In this document: positions 18,315 to 26,667 of the stretch, piece after piece
Numbering within the stretch: position 1 is the stretch's first letter
Layout: every line of letters starts with the position of its first letter
Assembly (NCBI GenBank): GCA_020721965.1
Contig: DYLS01000040.1
Coordinates: 1 to 41,034 of the forward strand
DNA length: 41,034 nucleotides
Direction: 5' to 3'
Source: Blastopirellula marina
Lineage (GTDB): Bacteria > Planctomycetota > Planctomycetia > Pirellulales > Thermoguttaceae
Made by a program: the position numbers and the translations under genes
Notes under the pieces: generated by a model
The model's database searches: none
What the model was told of the DNA's origin: nothing
What the model saw: the letters and a program-made list of their open reading frames with translations, nothing else

Positions 18315-18354
18315 CTCGCGTCGAGCACGAGACAGACCTGGATTTCTTCAACCG

Positions 18355-19224
18355 TTAGACGCAGTGGCTTCCTCGGGGATGCCCAGCGGTGCTCCGCAAC
18401 CACTTCAAGGAGCGTTCGATCATCGGCCCGCCCTGCCCTTCACATTCCATGCTCAACGGGCCGCTATAGCCGCTATTGCGAAGGATCGTGAGGACCTGGC
18501 GAATATTGCCGGCGTTCACACCCTCGCCAATCGCACAATGACTCACGGCGATCCCCGTCTCTTGTCCGCGGACCGCCGCCGCCAGCGACTCGCTAACATC
18601 CTTGATGTGTACATGGTGAATGCGGGAGGCAAATCGTCGAGCGAACTGCACAGGATCCTGGCCCGCAATGAACGAATTGCCCGTGTCGAGGTTGAGCCGC
18701 AAATACGGGCTGCTGCAAAAATCCAGCATCTCGGCCAGGCGGTCGGGGTTGGTGGTGAAGTAGCCGTGCACCTCGATATTGATGGTGATCTGATAGGCCT
18801 CGGCGACTTCCATGATCTGTTCGTAGCTCCGCTTCATGAGGGCCATCGCCTCGTCGTCGGAAAGACCTTCCGGCCGATCCAGGCCATCGGTCGTGGCGAT
18901 CCTGGGGCAGCCCGCCAGCTTGGCCCAGCGGATCGCGTTCAGCACGTACGGCACGCCATACAGGGGTCCATCCTTGCCGGACAGGGGATACGCGGCATCG
19001 ATCTGCGAAAAGGCCACACCGTAGCGATCCATTTTCCGTCGCAACAGGAGCGGATCCTCGTACAACGCTACGTGCGGCTGGTACCCCAGACCGTGAATCC
19101 AGCTCACTCCGCCAATCACCCCACACTCGATGAAACGCAGGTCGTGCGATTGCGCCCATTGCAAGCACTTCTCGAAATTCCAATACGACGAATTGAAGGC
19201 GTCCGTGTGAAAGCTGATTTGCAT
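18355..19224 (-). CDS. TIM-barrel sugar phosphate isomerase/epimerase
   Basis: A 289-residue protein of the AP-endonuclease-2 fold group (xylose-isomerase-like TIM barrel). Visible features include MQISFHTDAFNSSYWNFEKCLQWAQ at the start, INIEVHGYFTTNP with a metal-ligand-type Glu, LRLNLDTGNSF with Asp, and IHHVHIKDVS with the His pair and Asp expected of the metal site. Such enzymes epimerise or isomerise sugars or inositols. ATG 19224 is supported by AGAGGAG about 11 bases upstream. The ThuA-like gene ends 71 bp upstream on the same strand, so the two are probably one operon. The family is clear and the substrate is not. Confidence 0.87.
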   Translation of the reverse strand: MQISFHTDAFNSSYWNFEKCLQWAQSHDLRFIECGVIGGVSWIHGLGYQPHVALYEDPLLLRRKMDRYGVAFSQIDAAYPLSGKDGPLYGVPYVLNAIRWAKLAGCPRIATTDGLDRPEGLSDDEAMALMKRSYEQIMEVAEAYQITINIEVHGYFTTNPDRLAEMLDFCSSPYLRLNLDTGNSFIAGQDPVQFARRFASRIHHVHIKDVSESLAAAVRGQETGIAVSHCAIGEGVNAGNIRQVLTILRNSGYSGPLSMECEGQGGPMIERSLKWLRSTAGHPRGSHCV

Positions 19225-19295
19225 GGGTTCATGGCTCCTCTCACGCGTGGTTCCCAGGACTCTGGTTGAAGCTCCTCGTCCAGACCGGCCGCATC

Positions 19296-20156
19296 CTATC
19301 GCCCGGCCGACCACAAACAACCGCGGCGATACAATGCCTGCACGCTGGGATTGCGTAGAGCGGGAACATCGTGCCCTAACACACAATGAAAGACCCGGCC
19401 CCTACCAACATTCAAGGTGAAAGCCATGGGATAGGCACGACCATCCACCCGCGAGACGGCCTGCGCCACCACATGAATGGGTGTATCTCCGGCCAAGCAG
19501 GTGTACAGCTCGTCGGTCGTTTCGAAGTTCGTCAACCCTTGCGTGATCGGGTGCTTTGCGTCCGTAATCACGACTTCGAATTTGCCGTACGGATCGTGTC
19601 CTCGCAGCGACGGATCCCAAACCCTACCAGCCAGCTTCTCAAAGTCGGATTGGAACTCTTGAAAGGCACCGCACGCGAAATGCACCAGAACCAGCCCCCC
19701 GCCGTCCTTCACAAACTGGTTCAAGGCGTGGAAGGCCGCCTGACCCGGCACGTTGGCGTCGTAGTTCTTGAAATGCATGACGATGGTATCATATCGCGAC
19801 CAGTCCACGTTCCGCACCTCCGCCAGCCGATCCAGTACATCGACGTGAATCCGGCCGTCCTGCGACAAAGCCTCGACAAGAACGGGCGTGGTCTCCTGCC
19901 ACCTGTGAGCGGGATAATCCTCTCCCGTGATCAACAGGCAACGAACAGGCTCGGCCCCGGGTTGATTATCGACAGGAGAGAGGGCTGGCCGCGAAGCCTG
20001 CTCTGCACAGAGGGGAGCAGATTGGCACACAATTACGCCGAGAAGGAGCACGCATCGCGGGAGAAAGCCGAAGGTGTTAGCTCGCGATCTTGGGCAAGCC
20101 CAAGCAAACAGGAGGTTGGAAAGACAGTGGGAATATGGGGTGGGTCCGGGAGGCAT
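19296..20156 (-). CDS. exported ThuA-like protein
   Basis: A 286-residue protein of the ThuA family (glutamine-amidotransferase-like fold). Motifs include RCLLITGEDYPAHRW, YDTIVMHFKNYD, GGGLVLVHFACGAF and RGRVFHCVLGHD. A hydrophobic stretch, PRCVLLLGVIVCQSAPLCA, looks like a signal peptide but starts near residue 33, so the true start may be downstream of 20156 at a non-ATG codon; no ribosome site decides this. ThuA proteins occur with sugar oxidoreductases in planctomycetes, and the biochemical role is poorly defined. It leads a leftward cassette with the TIM-barrel isomerase and possibly the Tat-exported oxidoreductase, suggesting joint work on a carbohydrate. Confidence 0.8.
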   Translation of the reverse strand: MPPGPTPYSHCLSNLLFAWACPRSRANTFGFLPRCVLLLGVIVCQSAPLCAEQASRPALSPVDNQPGAEPVRCLLITGEDYPAHRWQETTPVLVEALSQDGRIHVDVLDRLAEVRNVDWSRYDTIVMHFKNYDANVPGQAAFHALNQFVKDGGGLVLVHFACGAFQEFQSDFEKLAGRVWDPSLRGHDPYGKFEVVITDAKHPITQGLTNFETTDELYTCLAGDTPIHVVAQAVSRVDGRAYPMAFTLNVGRGRVFHCVLGHDVPALRNPSVQALYRRGCLWSAGR

Positions 20157-20790
20157 GGCGAGCGGCTCCGCAAACGGTGAGAAACGCTGGTCGCACGGTT
20201 CTGCGACCGATCGCCCTTAGCATAACCGCTGGAAGACCGCAGTCAACAGCGACACCTTGCCCGATGAGAGATACCGGTCGGGGCTTTATTACGAGAGCTC
20301 GCTCTTAGCCGGGCTGGTCCCCCGAGCTGAGTTAGCCGCGGGTGTCCAGGAATTAGATTCCGCAGACTACCCAGATTCTCAACCGCACAGATACACGAAA
20401 CCGTGCGGCCAAATGTCCGAACACCATTGAAAACAAGGTTACCACTGTCAAATTCCCGGACACCCTCAGTTAGCCAAGCGGCTACTGAGGCAAGCGTTCA
20501 CGGCTGAACTATAACGGAAAAGAAAAGATTTGTGAAGCAACGACGGTTGTTCATAGGTTCCCAAAGATTGTTCAGAGGTCCCTTGAGTCTGGAATGGACC
20601 GCCATTTCGACGAGCGTTGACAATGTCATTTCGACGAGCGCCAGCGAGGAGAAATCTTGCCCCTTTCGCGAAGGTTTCTCGCTTCGCTCGAAATGACAGG
20701 AGGGTGAGCGAGCGGTTTTGCAACCCCGAGAACCCCTGCGAACGACTATCTGCTGAGAGGCAAGTAACCGCAGCGTGGTACCGCGTAGTA
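20157..20790. other. 634-bp intergenic region after the BMC operon
   Basis: This separates the end of the BMC operon from the ThuA-like gene, both read leftward. Apart from the inverted repeat at 20624-20698 and a preceding single arm (CATTTCGACGAGCGTTGACA at 20603-20622) I see no gene or clear signal. Confidence 0.55.
20624..20698. repeat. REP-like inverted repeat (TGTCATTTCGA family)
   Basis: The left arm TGTCATTTCGACGAGCG and the right arm CGCTTCGCTCGAAATGACA are inverted, with an extra inner complementarity between GAGAAAT and GTTTCTC. A lone left arm lies 20 bp upstream. Repeats with this sequence style recur in intergenic DNA of many bacteria. It lies about 90 bp past the last BMC gene, where its hairpin could protect or end the transcript. 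Confidence 0.65.
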
Positions 20791-21678
20791 TTACGAGCGT
20801 GAACCGGCCTGCAAGGCCTGCATCACGCGATCCGTGATGGCTTGAATCAGGGGCTCGCGATCATCGTCGGGCATGGGACTCCCGTTGCCGTTCGGACTGT
20901 TAGCAGGCGTGGCGCAGCTGCCTTCTTGGAATCGCGGGGGCTGAAAGACTTTCTGATCCACCCCGCTTTCCTTCCAACTGCTCCGGAATACGTCGTTGGC
21001 GCACAATTCGCAGTTCTGAAGCTCGGCCCGCGGATCCTTGTAGCCCAACTTCTGTTTCAGATCCAAGAGGGCCTTGGCCTCCGGCTCCGTGAAATAGTTG
21101 ATCCGTCCCAGACTCTGAGCCAGCATCAACATACGGCAATAAGCATCGAGGATCTCGGTGTACCAATACGCTTGCTCCACCGTATTGCCGAAGCTCACCG
21201 TGCCATGATTGGCGAGGATGATGACATTGCTTTTCTGCACAAAGGGGAGGATCGTATCGGCAAATTCCTGTGAGCCGGGCGTTGCATACCTCGCGATGGG
21301 AACTTCGCCCAGGAAGATTTCCACCTCCGGCAAGACGCACATGGGCACAGCCTCACGAGCGATTCCGAAGGCCGTCGCGTGCGGCGGATGGCAATGCACG
21401 ACCGACTTGATATCGGATCGCGACTTCATGATCGCCAAATGCAGCTTGATCTCGCTGGTGGCCTTCCTCCTGCCCGCAATCTGCTTGCCATCCATATCCA
21501 CGATGCAAAGGTCGTCGGGCTTCATGAAGCCCTTGCAAATCATCGTGGGCGAGCACAGCACCTCGTTTTCGCCAATGCGATAGGAAATATTGCCGTCATT
21601 CGCAGCGGCAAAGCCACGCTTGTACAGGCGATCGCCGATTTCGCAAATTTCCTGCTTGATCTTGTGCACGTTCAACAT
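20791..21678 (-). CDS. class II aldolase of the BMC (fuculose/rhamnulose-1-phosphate type), with C-terminal encapsulation peptide
   Basis: A 295-residue zinc-dependent class II aldolase. The active site is intact: E76 (SEIKLH), H95 and H97 (VVHCHPPH) and H158 (LANHGT). Relatives cleave L-fuculose- or L-rhamnulose-1-phosphate to DHAP and L-lactaldehyde. The catalytic domain ends near residue 215. A hydrophilic linker rich in Asn, Pro and Gly (about 250-270) leads to an amphipathic helix, PLIQAITDRVMQAL (277-290), with the i/i+3/i+4 hydrophobic pattern of encapsulation peptides that pull enzymes into BMC shells. It is the last gene of the BMC operon, 54 bp after the third BMC-P gene. The exact sugar phosphate is inferred from PVM-type loci. 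Confidence 0.92.
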   Translation of the reverse strand: MLNVHKIKQEICEIGDRLYKRGFAAANDGNISYRIGENEVLCSPTMICKGFMKPDDLCIVDMDGKQIAGRRKATSEIKLHLAIMKSRSDIKSVVHCHPPHATAFGIAREAVPMCVLPEVEIFLGEVPIARYATPGSQEFADTILPFVQKSNVIILANHGTVSFGNTVEQAYWYTEILDAYCRMLMLAQSLGRINYFTEPEAKALLDLKQKLGYKDPRAELQNCELCANDVFRSSWKESGVDQKVFQPPRFQEGSCATPANSPNGNGSPMPDDDREPLIQAITDRVMQALQAGSRS

Positions 21679-21732
21679 GGCAATTGATCCTCCGGACCTG
21701 CTTTTCCGGTTTTGGAGGCGGCCATCGTCGCG

Positions 21733-22041
21733 TTAGTAATCGCCCAACGGCCGCACGTCGATGTGATCCAGAATGGCAGCCACATAGGCGTCGACGGGCT
21801 TTGGCTCATCGAACGGTTGAGCTGCTTCTCGTCCCTCGCTAAAAGCCACGCGGCAATCCTCGTGCGAGGAGGTCTCGTCGTAAACGACCAGCTCCTCCGC
21901 TTGGGCCGCCGACCGGGCCAAAAGGTTATCTAGCGACAACGGCACCACAATCTTCCAAACCGCCCCCTTCAGGGAAGGGTGCGATCGATTTACGGTCACC
22001 GTTCCGATTACTTGTCCCACTCGCACTTCAACCCCTTCCAT
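21733..22041 (-). CDS. BMC-P pentameric shell protein (EutN/CcmL family), paralogue 3
   Basis: A 102-residue vertex protein. The family core is seen in VRVGQVIGTVTVNRSHPSLKGAVWKIVVPL, with an acidic tail and the C-terminal strand VDAYVAAILDHIDV. Pentamers cap the twelve vertices of the polyhedral BMC shell. It is the most diverged of the three here: the usual VDxVGAGxGE turn is replaced by VYDETSSHEDCRVAFSEG. ATG 22041 gives a normal start; a GTG at 22086 would add 15 residues. The gene lies between the aldolase and the RpiB-like gene, and a dispersed repeat separates it from the latter. Confidence 0.85.
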   Translation of the reverse strand: MEGVEVRVGQVIGTVTVNRSHPSLKGAVWKIVVPLSLDNLLARSAAQAEELVVYDETSSHEDCRVAFSEGREAAQPFDEPKPVDAYVAAILDHIDVRPLGDY

Positions 22042-22131
22042 GCCTTCCGCGGCGGCCAGGCGACCCCATCGTTTGCGCCTTATCACTCCGAACCGAATCC
22101 CGCCGAACCGAACGTTTCGGCGAACTTAATC

Positions 22132-22232
22132 CTACAGCGCCAAGTCCGTGTGCCTGAATGATGCGCCCACCATACGTCGCAATGCGTTGTTTCCGATCAC
22201 GACAAAATGTTGAGAACAGCGTAGCGCTGTAG
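22132..22232 (-). repeat. dispersed structured repeat, copy D, inside the BMC operon
   Basis: A 101-bp element bounded by CTACAGCGC and GCGCTGTAG. Its reverse complement matches copy A at 90 of 101 positions. It sits in the 205-bp gap between the RpiB-like gene and the third BMC-P gene, so it would be transcribed within the operon mRNA in the same sense as copy A. Confidence 0.88.
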
Positions 22233-22246
22233 CATGAGGTACTCGG

Positions 22247-23038
22247 CTAACTCAGGTATTTCGCAAAGGCATCCGGGCACTCACGACCCGCCCGAACAAA
22301 TTCCAACATCATCCGTTTGATCTGGAAGACGCCTTGTGTCGCGTCAGCGACGAGGACGTTTGCGCCCACCGCAGCGGCATCGGCGGCGACTTCGCTGGGC
22401 CGCCGCCCCAAGACAGCCCGAACGCCTTCCAAGCGGTTGGCCAAACACAGGCCGGCCGCAACCTGCGAAGTGACCACGCAGGCCCGACTCCCCGGACGGC
22501 GGACGACCTCCGCCACCCGGTGCGAGGTCCGCACCAGGCAATCCAACTCCTCCGGCAGGACGTTCACGTCTGTACCGCGAAAAAGCCCGGCCAGTTGCTG
22601 AGCCGAGATCCGTCGCGTAACCAAAACGACGGGCAACAAGGTGCCCCCCACGCCGCTTCCCACATCTGCCCCGCTGCGATTGCGTTTTGGTACCGGGCCG
22701 TAAGTCACCACAATGCCGCGTTGCCGCAGCAGGTCTCGAACCGCTGGGGTCAAAATGGTCCCAGGTTGGACCAGCAAGCGCCGCACGCCGTTGAGCTGGC
22801 CATCCAGCGATGCCACGGTAACCACGCGATCCGGGATTGCCAACTCGCCCTCCCGCGCGGAGATGATCCGCGCTTTTGCGGCCGCTGCGATAGGCGGCGG
22901 GCTGGGGGAGGGCGTCTCGCACGCCGACGCAGCCTCTGCTTGCGGCTCCACGGCGTTTTTGTGCCCCAACGCCGCGAGCACCTCGCGTACGATCCGCTCC
23001 ACCGTTTCGTTATCAGGTACGCCTTGCAGCTCTTGCAT
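22247..23038 (-). CDS. RpiB-like BMC-associated protein of unknown function, with N-terminal encapsulation peptide
   Basis: A 263-residue protein. Residues 10-25 (NETVERIVREVLAALG) form an amphipathic helix like those of the BMC enzymes, followed by a Pro/Ser/Ala linker (27-60). Residues 70-115 include QPGTILTPAVRDLLRQRGI, a short motif reminiscent of other BMC accessory proteins. Residues about 135-260 resemble the RpiB/LacA fold: VVTSQVAAGLCLANRLEGVRAVLG aligns with ICGSGLGMAIVANKFPGVRA of the RpiB encoded at 12205-12678. The catalytic CGSG is replaced by TSQV and the HND motif by AAVGANVL. An ordinary isomerase is therefore unlikely. The start overlaps the upstream stop by one base (TGATG), so translation is coupled to the BMC-P gene. 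Confidence 0.82.
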   Translation of the reverse strand: MQELQGVPDNETVERIVREVLAALGHKNAVEPQAEAASACETPSPSPPPIAAAAKARIISAREGELAIPDRVVTVASLDGQLNGVRRLLVQPGTILTPAVRDLLRQRGIVVTYGPVPKRNRSGADVGSGVGGTLLPVVLVTRRISAQQLAGLFRGTDVNVLPEELDCLVRTSHRVAEVVRRPGSRACVVTSQVAAGLCLANRLEGVRAVLGRRPSEVAADAAAVGANVLVADATQGVFQIKRMMLEFVRAGRECPDAFAKYLS

Positions 23039-23295
23039 CAGTCGGCAATTCCAACCACGGACCAGCGGACGGGCGTTTTCTTATCTTGCAGTACCGATTG
23101 CGTGTGCTTCCCATCGCTGGTAATGATGACCTGATCTCCGATGCCTGCCCCCAAATGATCCACCGCCAGCACAGGGTCTCCGTCAGGCGACCGGCCGTCC
23201 GCCGCGATGGGCTGGACCAATAACAGACGCCATCCCTTCATGGAAGGGTGCTTGATCGTTGCCCTGGCCGTTCCCACCACGCGTCCCGCCAACAT
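23038..23295 (-). CDS. BMC-P pentameric shell protein (EutN/CcmL family), paralogue 2
   Basis: An 85-residue vertex protein, a typical length for EutN/CcmL. Visible core: MLAGRVVGTARATIKHPSMKGWRLLLVQPI, then LAVDHLGAGIGDQVIITSDG (the VDxxGAGxGE turn) and the last strand VRWSVVGIAD. The open frame continues upstream to 23649 inside the aldehyde dehydrogenase gene, but only the part from ATG 23295 has homology. An AAGG sits about nine bases upstream. Its stop overlaps the start of the RpiB-like gene and it follows the aldehyde dehydrogenase by 86 bp, so it is clearly in the operon. Confidence 0.9.
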   Translation of the reverse strand: MLAGRVVGTARATIKHPSMKGWRLLLVQPIAADGRSPDGDPVLAVDHLGAGIGDQVIITSDGKHTQSVLQDKKTPVRWSVVGIAD

Positions 23296-23381
23296 CCTGT
23301 ACCTTGCCTGACCAATCGGCCGTTCCCGCTCCGTTATCGGCGTCTTCCGCCGCTGTTTTCCTGATGACCCACAAACCGCGG

Positions 23382-24836
23382 TCAACGCCCCAAAATCCGC
23401 AGACTGTCGATCATGGCGCAGCGGCGTTCCCGGGTAAACGTCAAGGGCGTGGTGATGCCCTCGCCTGTGGGACCGGCAATCGAGAACGACAGATAACCTT
23501 CGCCTCCCAGGCCCAAACCGGCCATGCACGGCCCGTTCTTGACGAAGATCGTCGTATCCAAGGCCCGTCCCATTTTCGTCATGTTGACCACATCGCGCGA
23601 ATGGATGATGGCCGTATGCCGGAATCCATGTTCGCTGAGCCGTGCCCACTCGATGGCCTCATCCACGTCGCGGCAACGAACGAAAGGCACGAACGGCATC
23701 ATTTGCTCGACTTGAACGAAGGGATGCTCGAAATCGGTCTCGCCGAAGATCATCTCCACGTTATCGGGGATATTTCGCCCGGCTGCGCGAGCCAGAACCG
23801 CGGCATCTTGGCCGATAAATTCCTTGACCGCAACATCGTGGCGGTGCGGGCCTTCTCCAACAGTGGTAATGGCCTTGGCGGTCAGGGCTTCGATCTCCGA
23901 GCCGTTGAGCCGTACCGCCCCCGCCCGTTCCATGGCCTCCATCAACGCATCGAAAATGTCCGCCACGGCGAAGACCTGCTTCTCGCCGATGCAGAGGAGG
24001 TTGTTGTCGTAGGCCCCTCCCTGAATGATGCAGCGTGCGGCACGATCCAAATCGGCGGTCTCGTCCACGACCACGGGCGGATTGCCTGGCCCCGCGACGA
24101 TGGCTCGCTTCGCTTGCTGCAATGCTGCTTTGGCCACACCAGGACCACCGGTCACACATAAGATGGCAATATTGCGATGCTTGAAGATGGCGTTGGCTGT
24201 CTCCAACGTCGGCTCGGTGATGACGCAGATCAAGTTATCCACGCCCAAGTCTCGATAGATGGCTTGGTTGTACCGCCGCACGCCCTCCGCCGCCACGCGT
24301 TTGCCGCTGGGGTGTGGGTTGAAGACCACCGTGTTGCCCGCCGCCAACATGCTGACGGCGTTCCCCGTCAAGGTGGGCAGGGAATGCGTCACCGGCGTGA
24401 TCGCGCCAATCACGCCGAAGGGGGCATGCTCGATGACCGTCAATCCGTGATCGCCGCTGAAGACCTCGCTCCGCATGAACTCGACACCAGGTGAACGCTC
24501 GCCCAGCGTCTTCAGCTTTTCAATCTTGTGCGGCAGGCGTCCGATCTTCGTTTCCTCCATTTCCATCGTTCCCAGCTCCACACACTGTTCGATGGAAATG
24601 CGGCGGATATGATCGATCGCCCGCTTTCGCTCCTCGATGGTGCACCGCGAAAGCCGGTCGAAGGCCTCGCTGGCAGCGGCCACCGCCTCCTCGACATCCG
24701 TAAACAGCCCGAGCCTTCCCTGATAGCTACGCACGGCCGGCGCCGGTGCCCCCGGAAGGGCTCCCGACCCGTTGCTCTTCAAGCGGTGGAGAACTTCTTC
24801 GACTACGGAACGCACCAAATTCTCGTTGACTTGCAT
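23382..24836 (-). CDS. BMC aldehyde dehydrogenase (CoA-acylating, PduP/EutE-like), with N-terminal encapsulation peptide
   Basis: A 484-residue enzyme that converts an aldehyde, CoA and NAD to acyl-CoA and NADH inside the shell. Residues 4-20 (NENLVRSVVEEVLHRLK) are an amphipathic encapsulation helix, followed by a Gly/Pro/Ala linker. The catalytic domain shows ITPVTHSLPT, VTGGPGVAKAA and the nucleophile C282 in NNLLCIGEKQ, the signature of PduP/EutE enzymes rather than hydrolytic dehydrogenases. ATG 24836 is preceded by AGGAGG at a spacing of about seven bases; the GTG at 24851 lies within that site. In PVM-type loci the substrate is thought to be lactaldehyde or propionaldehyde derived from deoxysugars. 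It lies between two BMC-P genes. Confidence 0.93.
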   Translation of the reverse strand: MQVNENLVRSVVEEVLHRLKSNGSGALPGAPAPAVRSYQGRLGLFTDVEEAVAAASEAFDRLSRCTIEERKRAIDHIRRISIEQCVELGTMEMEETKIGRLPHKIEKLKTLGERSPGVEFMRSEVFSGDHGLTVIEHAPFGVIGAITPVTHSLPTLTGNAVSMLAAGNTVVFNPHPSGKRVAAEGVRRYNQAIYRDLGVDNLICVITEPTLETANAIFKHRNIAILCVTGGPGVAKAALQQAKRAIVAGPGNPPVVVDETADLDRAARCIIQGGAYDNNLLCIGEKQVFAVADIFDALMEAMERAGAVRLNGSEIEALTAKAITTVGEGPHRHDVAVKEFIGQDAAVLARAAGRNIPDNVEMIFGETDFEHPFVQVEQMMPFVPFVRCRDVDEAIEWARLSEHGFRHTAIIHSRDVVNMTKMGRALDTTIFVKNGPCMAGLGLGGEGYLSFSIAGPTGEGITTPLTFTRERRCAMIDSLRILGR

Positions 24837-25006
24837 CGCATTCCTCCTCACGGGAATCGCCGTTTCACGCGGCGATCGAGATTCGCACTGATGGGGGGCT
24901 GCGCCGCACCACCTCGGCTGAGCAGGGCCTGCCTGCCGGCGGGCGATGGGCTATTCTCATGGGTTCTCCGCGCGGCCACAGGCCATGCCCGACCGTGCAA
25001 AACAAT

Positions 25007-25330
25007 TCAGCCCCGCTTCCCGTCCTCCTTGTCGTACACGCACGTCTCCTTGACGTGCACCTGATCGACGATGGCAATGATGACCGTATCCACGGGGAGA
25101 TTTTTGGTCTCGGGAGTGAGCCGGGCACTGGAACCTTGCACGATCAGCACCAGCTCGCCCTCGCCAGCCCCCACCGTGTCCACGGCAACGAAGGTACGTC
25201 CTGTCCCCACTAAGCGGCTGCGCGTCTCCGGGTCGAGACGGCACGGCTCGACCGTCAACAGCTTGTGGCCGACCATCGAGCCGACTTTGTGCGTAGCGAC
25301 CAAACTGCCGGTCACGCGGGCCAAGAACAT
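25007..25330 (-). CDS. BMC-P pentameric shell protein (EutN/CcmL family), paralogue 1
   Basis: A 107-residue vertex protein and the most canonical of the three: FLARVTGSLVATHKVGSMVGHKLLTVEP, VAVDTVGAGEGELVLIVQGSSAR and the closing strand VDTVIIAIVDQVHV. A charged tail of about 12 residues (KETCVYDKEDGKRG) follows. The start is only two bases past the stop of the kinase gene, so the two are translationally linked. The gap of 170 bp to the aldehyde dehydrogenase holds no further gene. Confidence 0.92.
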   Translation of the reverse strand: MFLARVTGSLVATHKVGSMVGHKLLTVEPCRLDPETRSRLVGTGRTFVAVDTVGAGEGELVLIVQGSSARLTPETKNLPVDTVIIAIVDQVHVKETCVYDKEDGKRG

Positions 25331-25332
25331 GA

Positions 25333-26520
25333 TCAGCCTCCCGCCTGCAAAACGTCGCGAACCTGCCGAGCCACCATCAACTCCTCATTGGTCGGCATGG
25401 TCCAGACGCGAATCCGACCACGGGAATCGCTGATCTCGCACTCTCCGCGGGCATCGCGATTCTTTTGCGGATCCAACACAAGGCCCAATTCCTCCAGATT
25501 GGCACACACCGCGGACCTCAGTTCCGCGTCGTTCTCGCCGATGCCGCCCGTGAAGACCACCATGTCCGCCCCGCCCAATTCGACGAAACAGGCGCCGAGA
25601 TAATGGCGAATCGCGGCGGTGAAGACATCGATGGCCAAGGCGGCCCGCGAGTTGCCCTGGGCCGCGGCTTGGCGTATGTCGCGCATGTCCGTGCCCACCC
25701 CGCTCAAACCCAACAAGCCCGACCGGTTCGCCAAGGCATCCAGCGTCTGTTCCAGCGTCCAACCCGCTTTGGCCATCACGATCGGAATGGCGAAGGCGTC
25801 GAAATCCCCCACCCGATTGTTGTTCGGCAAACCGGTCTGGGGGCTCATTCCCATACTAGTGAAGACGCTTTGACCATTGCGGATGGCGCACAGCGAACTG
25901 GACCCGCCCAGATGACAGGACACGACACGAAGATCGTTGCGTCCCATCAGCTCGGCCGTGCGAACCGCGATATAGCGGTGGCTGGCCCCGTGAAAACCCC
26001 AGCGCAGCACATGCCACTCCGCCCACTCGTAGGGCACGGCATAATACCGGTTTCGATCGGGCATGGTCCGGTGAAAGTCTGTCTCGAAGGCAGCCACCAA
26101 GGGGATGCCCGGGAGCTTTTCCCGCAGCAATCGCATCGCCGCAATGTAGGGTGGATTGTGGGCTGGAGCCGTGGACGCCATCTCTTCCATCGCCGCCAGT
26201 ACGTCTTCAGTAACCCGCTGCACCCCGGACACGCGGCCCCCATGCACCGCCTTGAAGCCGATGGCCGCCACCTCCGCGGCGTCCCGCAAACAGCCCAACT
26301 CCGGGTGGGTCAATTGCTCCAAGCAGCACCGCACGGCCACGGCATGATCGGGGACGGGGAGCTTCTTTTCCAACCGCTTCCCGGCGATTTCCGCCGTGAT
26401 CGGGCTTTCCTTGGCCCCAATGCGCTCGATGCCGCCGCGCGCGATCTGCCGCTCCGACGTCATGTCGAAAAGGCGATACTTGAAGCTCGTCGAACCGAGA
26501 TTGGCGACCAAAACCTTCAT
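25333..26520 (-). CDS. ackA: BMC-associated acetate/propionate kinase family protein
   Basis: A 395-residue acyl kinase, normal family length, that makes ATP from an acyl phosphate and ADP. Conserved features: NLGSTSFKYRLFD (canonical NxGSSSxK), RWGFHGASHRY, SGLLGLSGVGTDMRDI, FTGGIGEND and TNEELMVARQ with the C-terminal Glu. The motif that normally reads MMGTRSGDxDP is GLPNNNRVGDFDAF here (230-243), keeping the Arg and Asp but altering the surroundings, which may mark a BMC-specific substrate variant. It would take the acyl phosphate made by the PduL-type enzyme encoded earlier in the operon. No encapsulation helix is seen, consistent with action outside the shell or recruitment by other means. 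Confidence 0.9.
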   Translation of the reverse strand: MKVLVANLGSTSFKYRLFDMTSERQIARGGIERIGAKESPITAEIAGKRLEKKLPVPDHAVAVRCCLEQLTHPELGCLRDAAEVAAIGFKAVHGGRVSGVQRVTEDVLAAMEEMASTAPAHNPPYIAAMRLLREKLPGIPLVAAFETDFHRTMPDRNRYYAVPYEWAEWHVLRWGFHGASHRYIAVRTAELMGRNDLRVVSCHLGGSSSLCAIRNGQSVFTSMGMSPQTGLPNNNRVGDFDAFAIPIVMAKAGWTLEQTLDALANRSGLLGLSGVGTDMRDIRQAAAQGNSRAALAIDVFTAAIRHYLGACFVELGGADMVVFTGGIGENDAELRSAVCANLEELGLVLDPQKNRDARGECEISDSRGRIRVWTMPTNEELMVARQVRDVLQAGG

Positions 26521-26667
26521 ACTCCGTTCTCCTCGCTCGACATCCTATCCCGGGAGTCCCAATGTCCAGGGTAGTGCGAAGCCGGGACCGGCCCCTCGTT
26601 CACGCGACACGTCTCGCCCGAAACCGAGGAGCCGCTACGACTTCGTACCGTGGGCCAATGCCTTGCC

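Noticed and set aside
20617-20802. Short plus-strand ORF with ARND-rich sequence
   Set aside because: It is the translation of the TGTCATTTCGA inverted repeat, a common false ORF.
23296-23649. Upstream extension of the second BMC-P protein
   Set aside because: It runs into the aldehyde dehydrogenase gene and has no EutN similarity; ATG 23295 gives a normal BMC-P.
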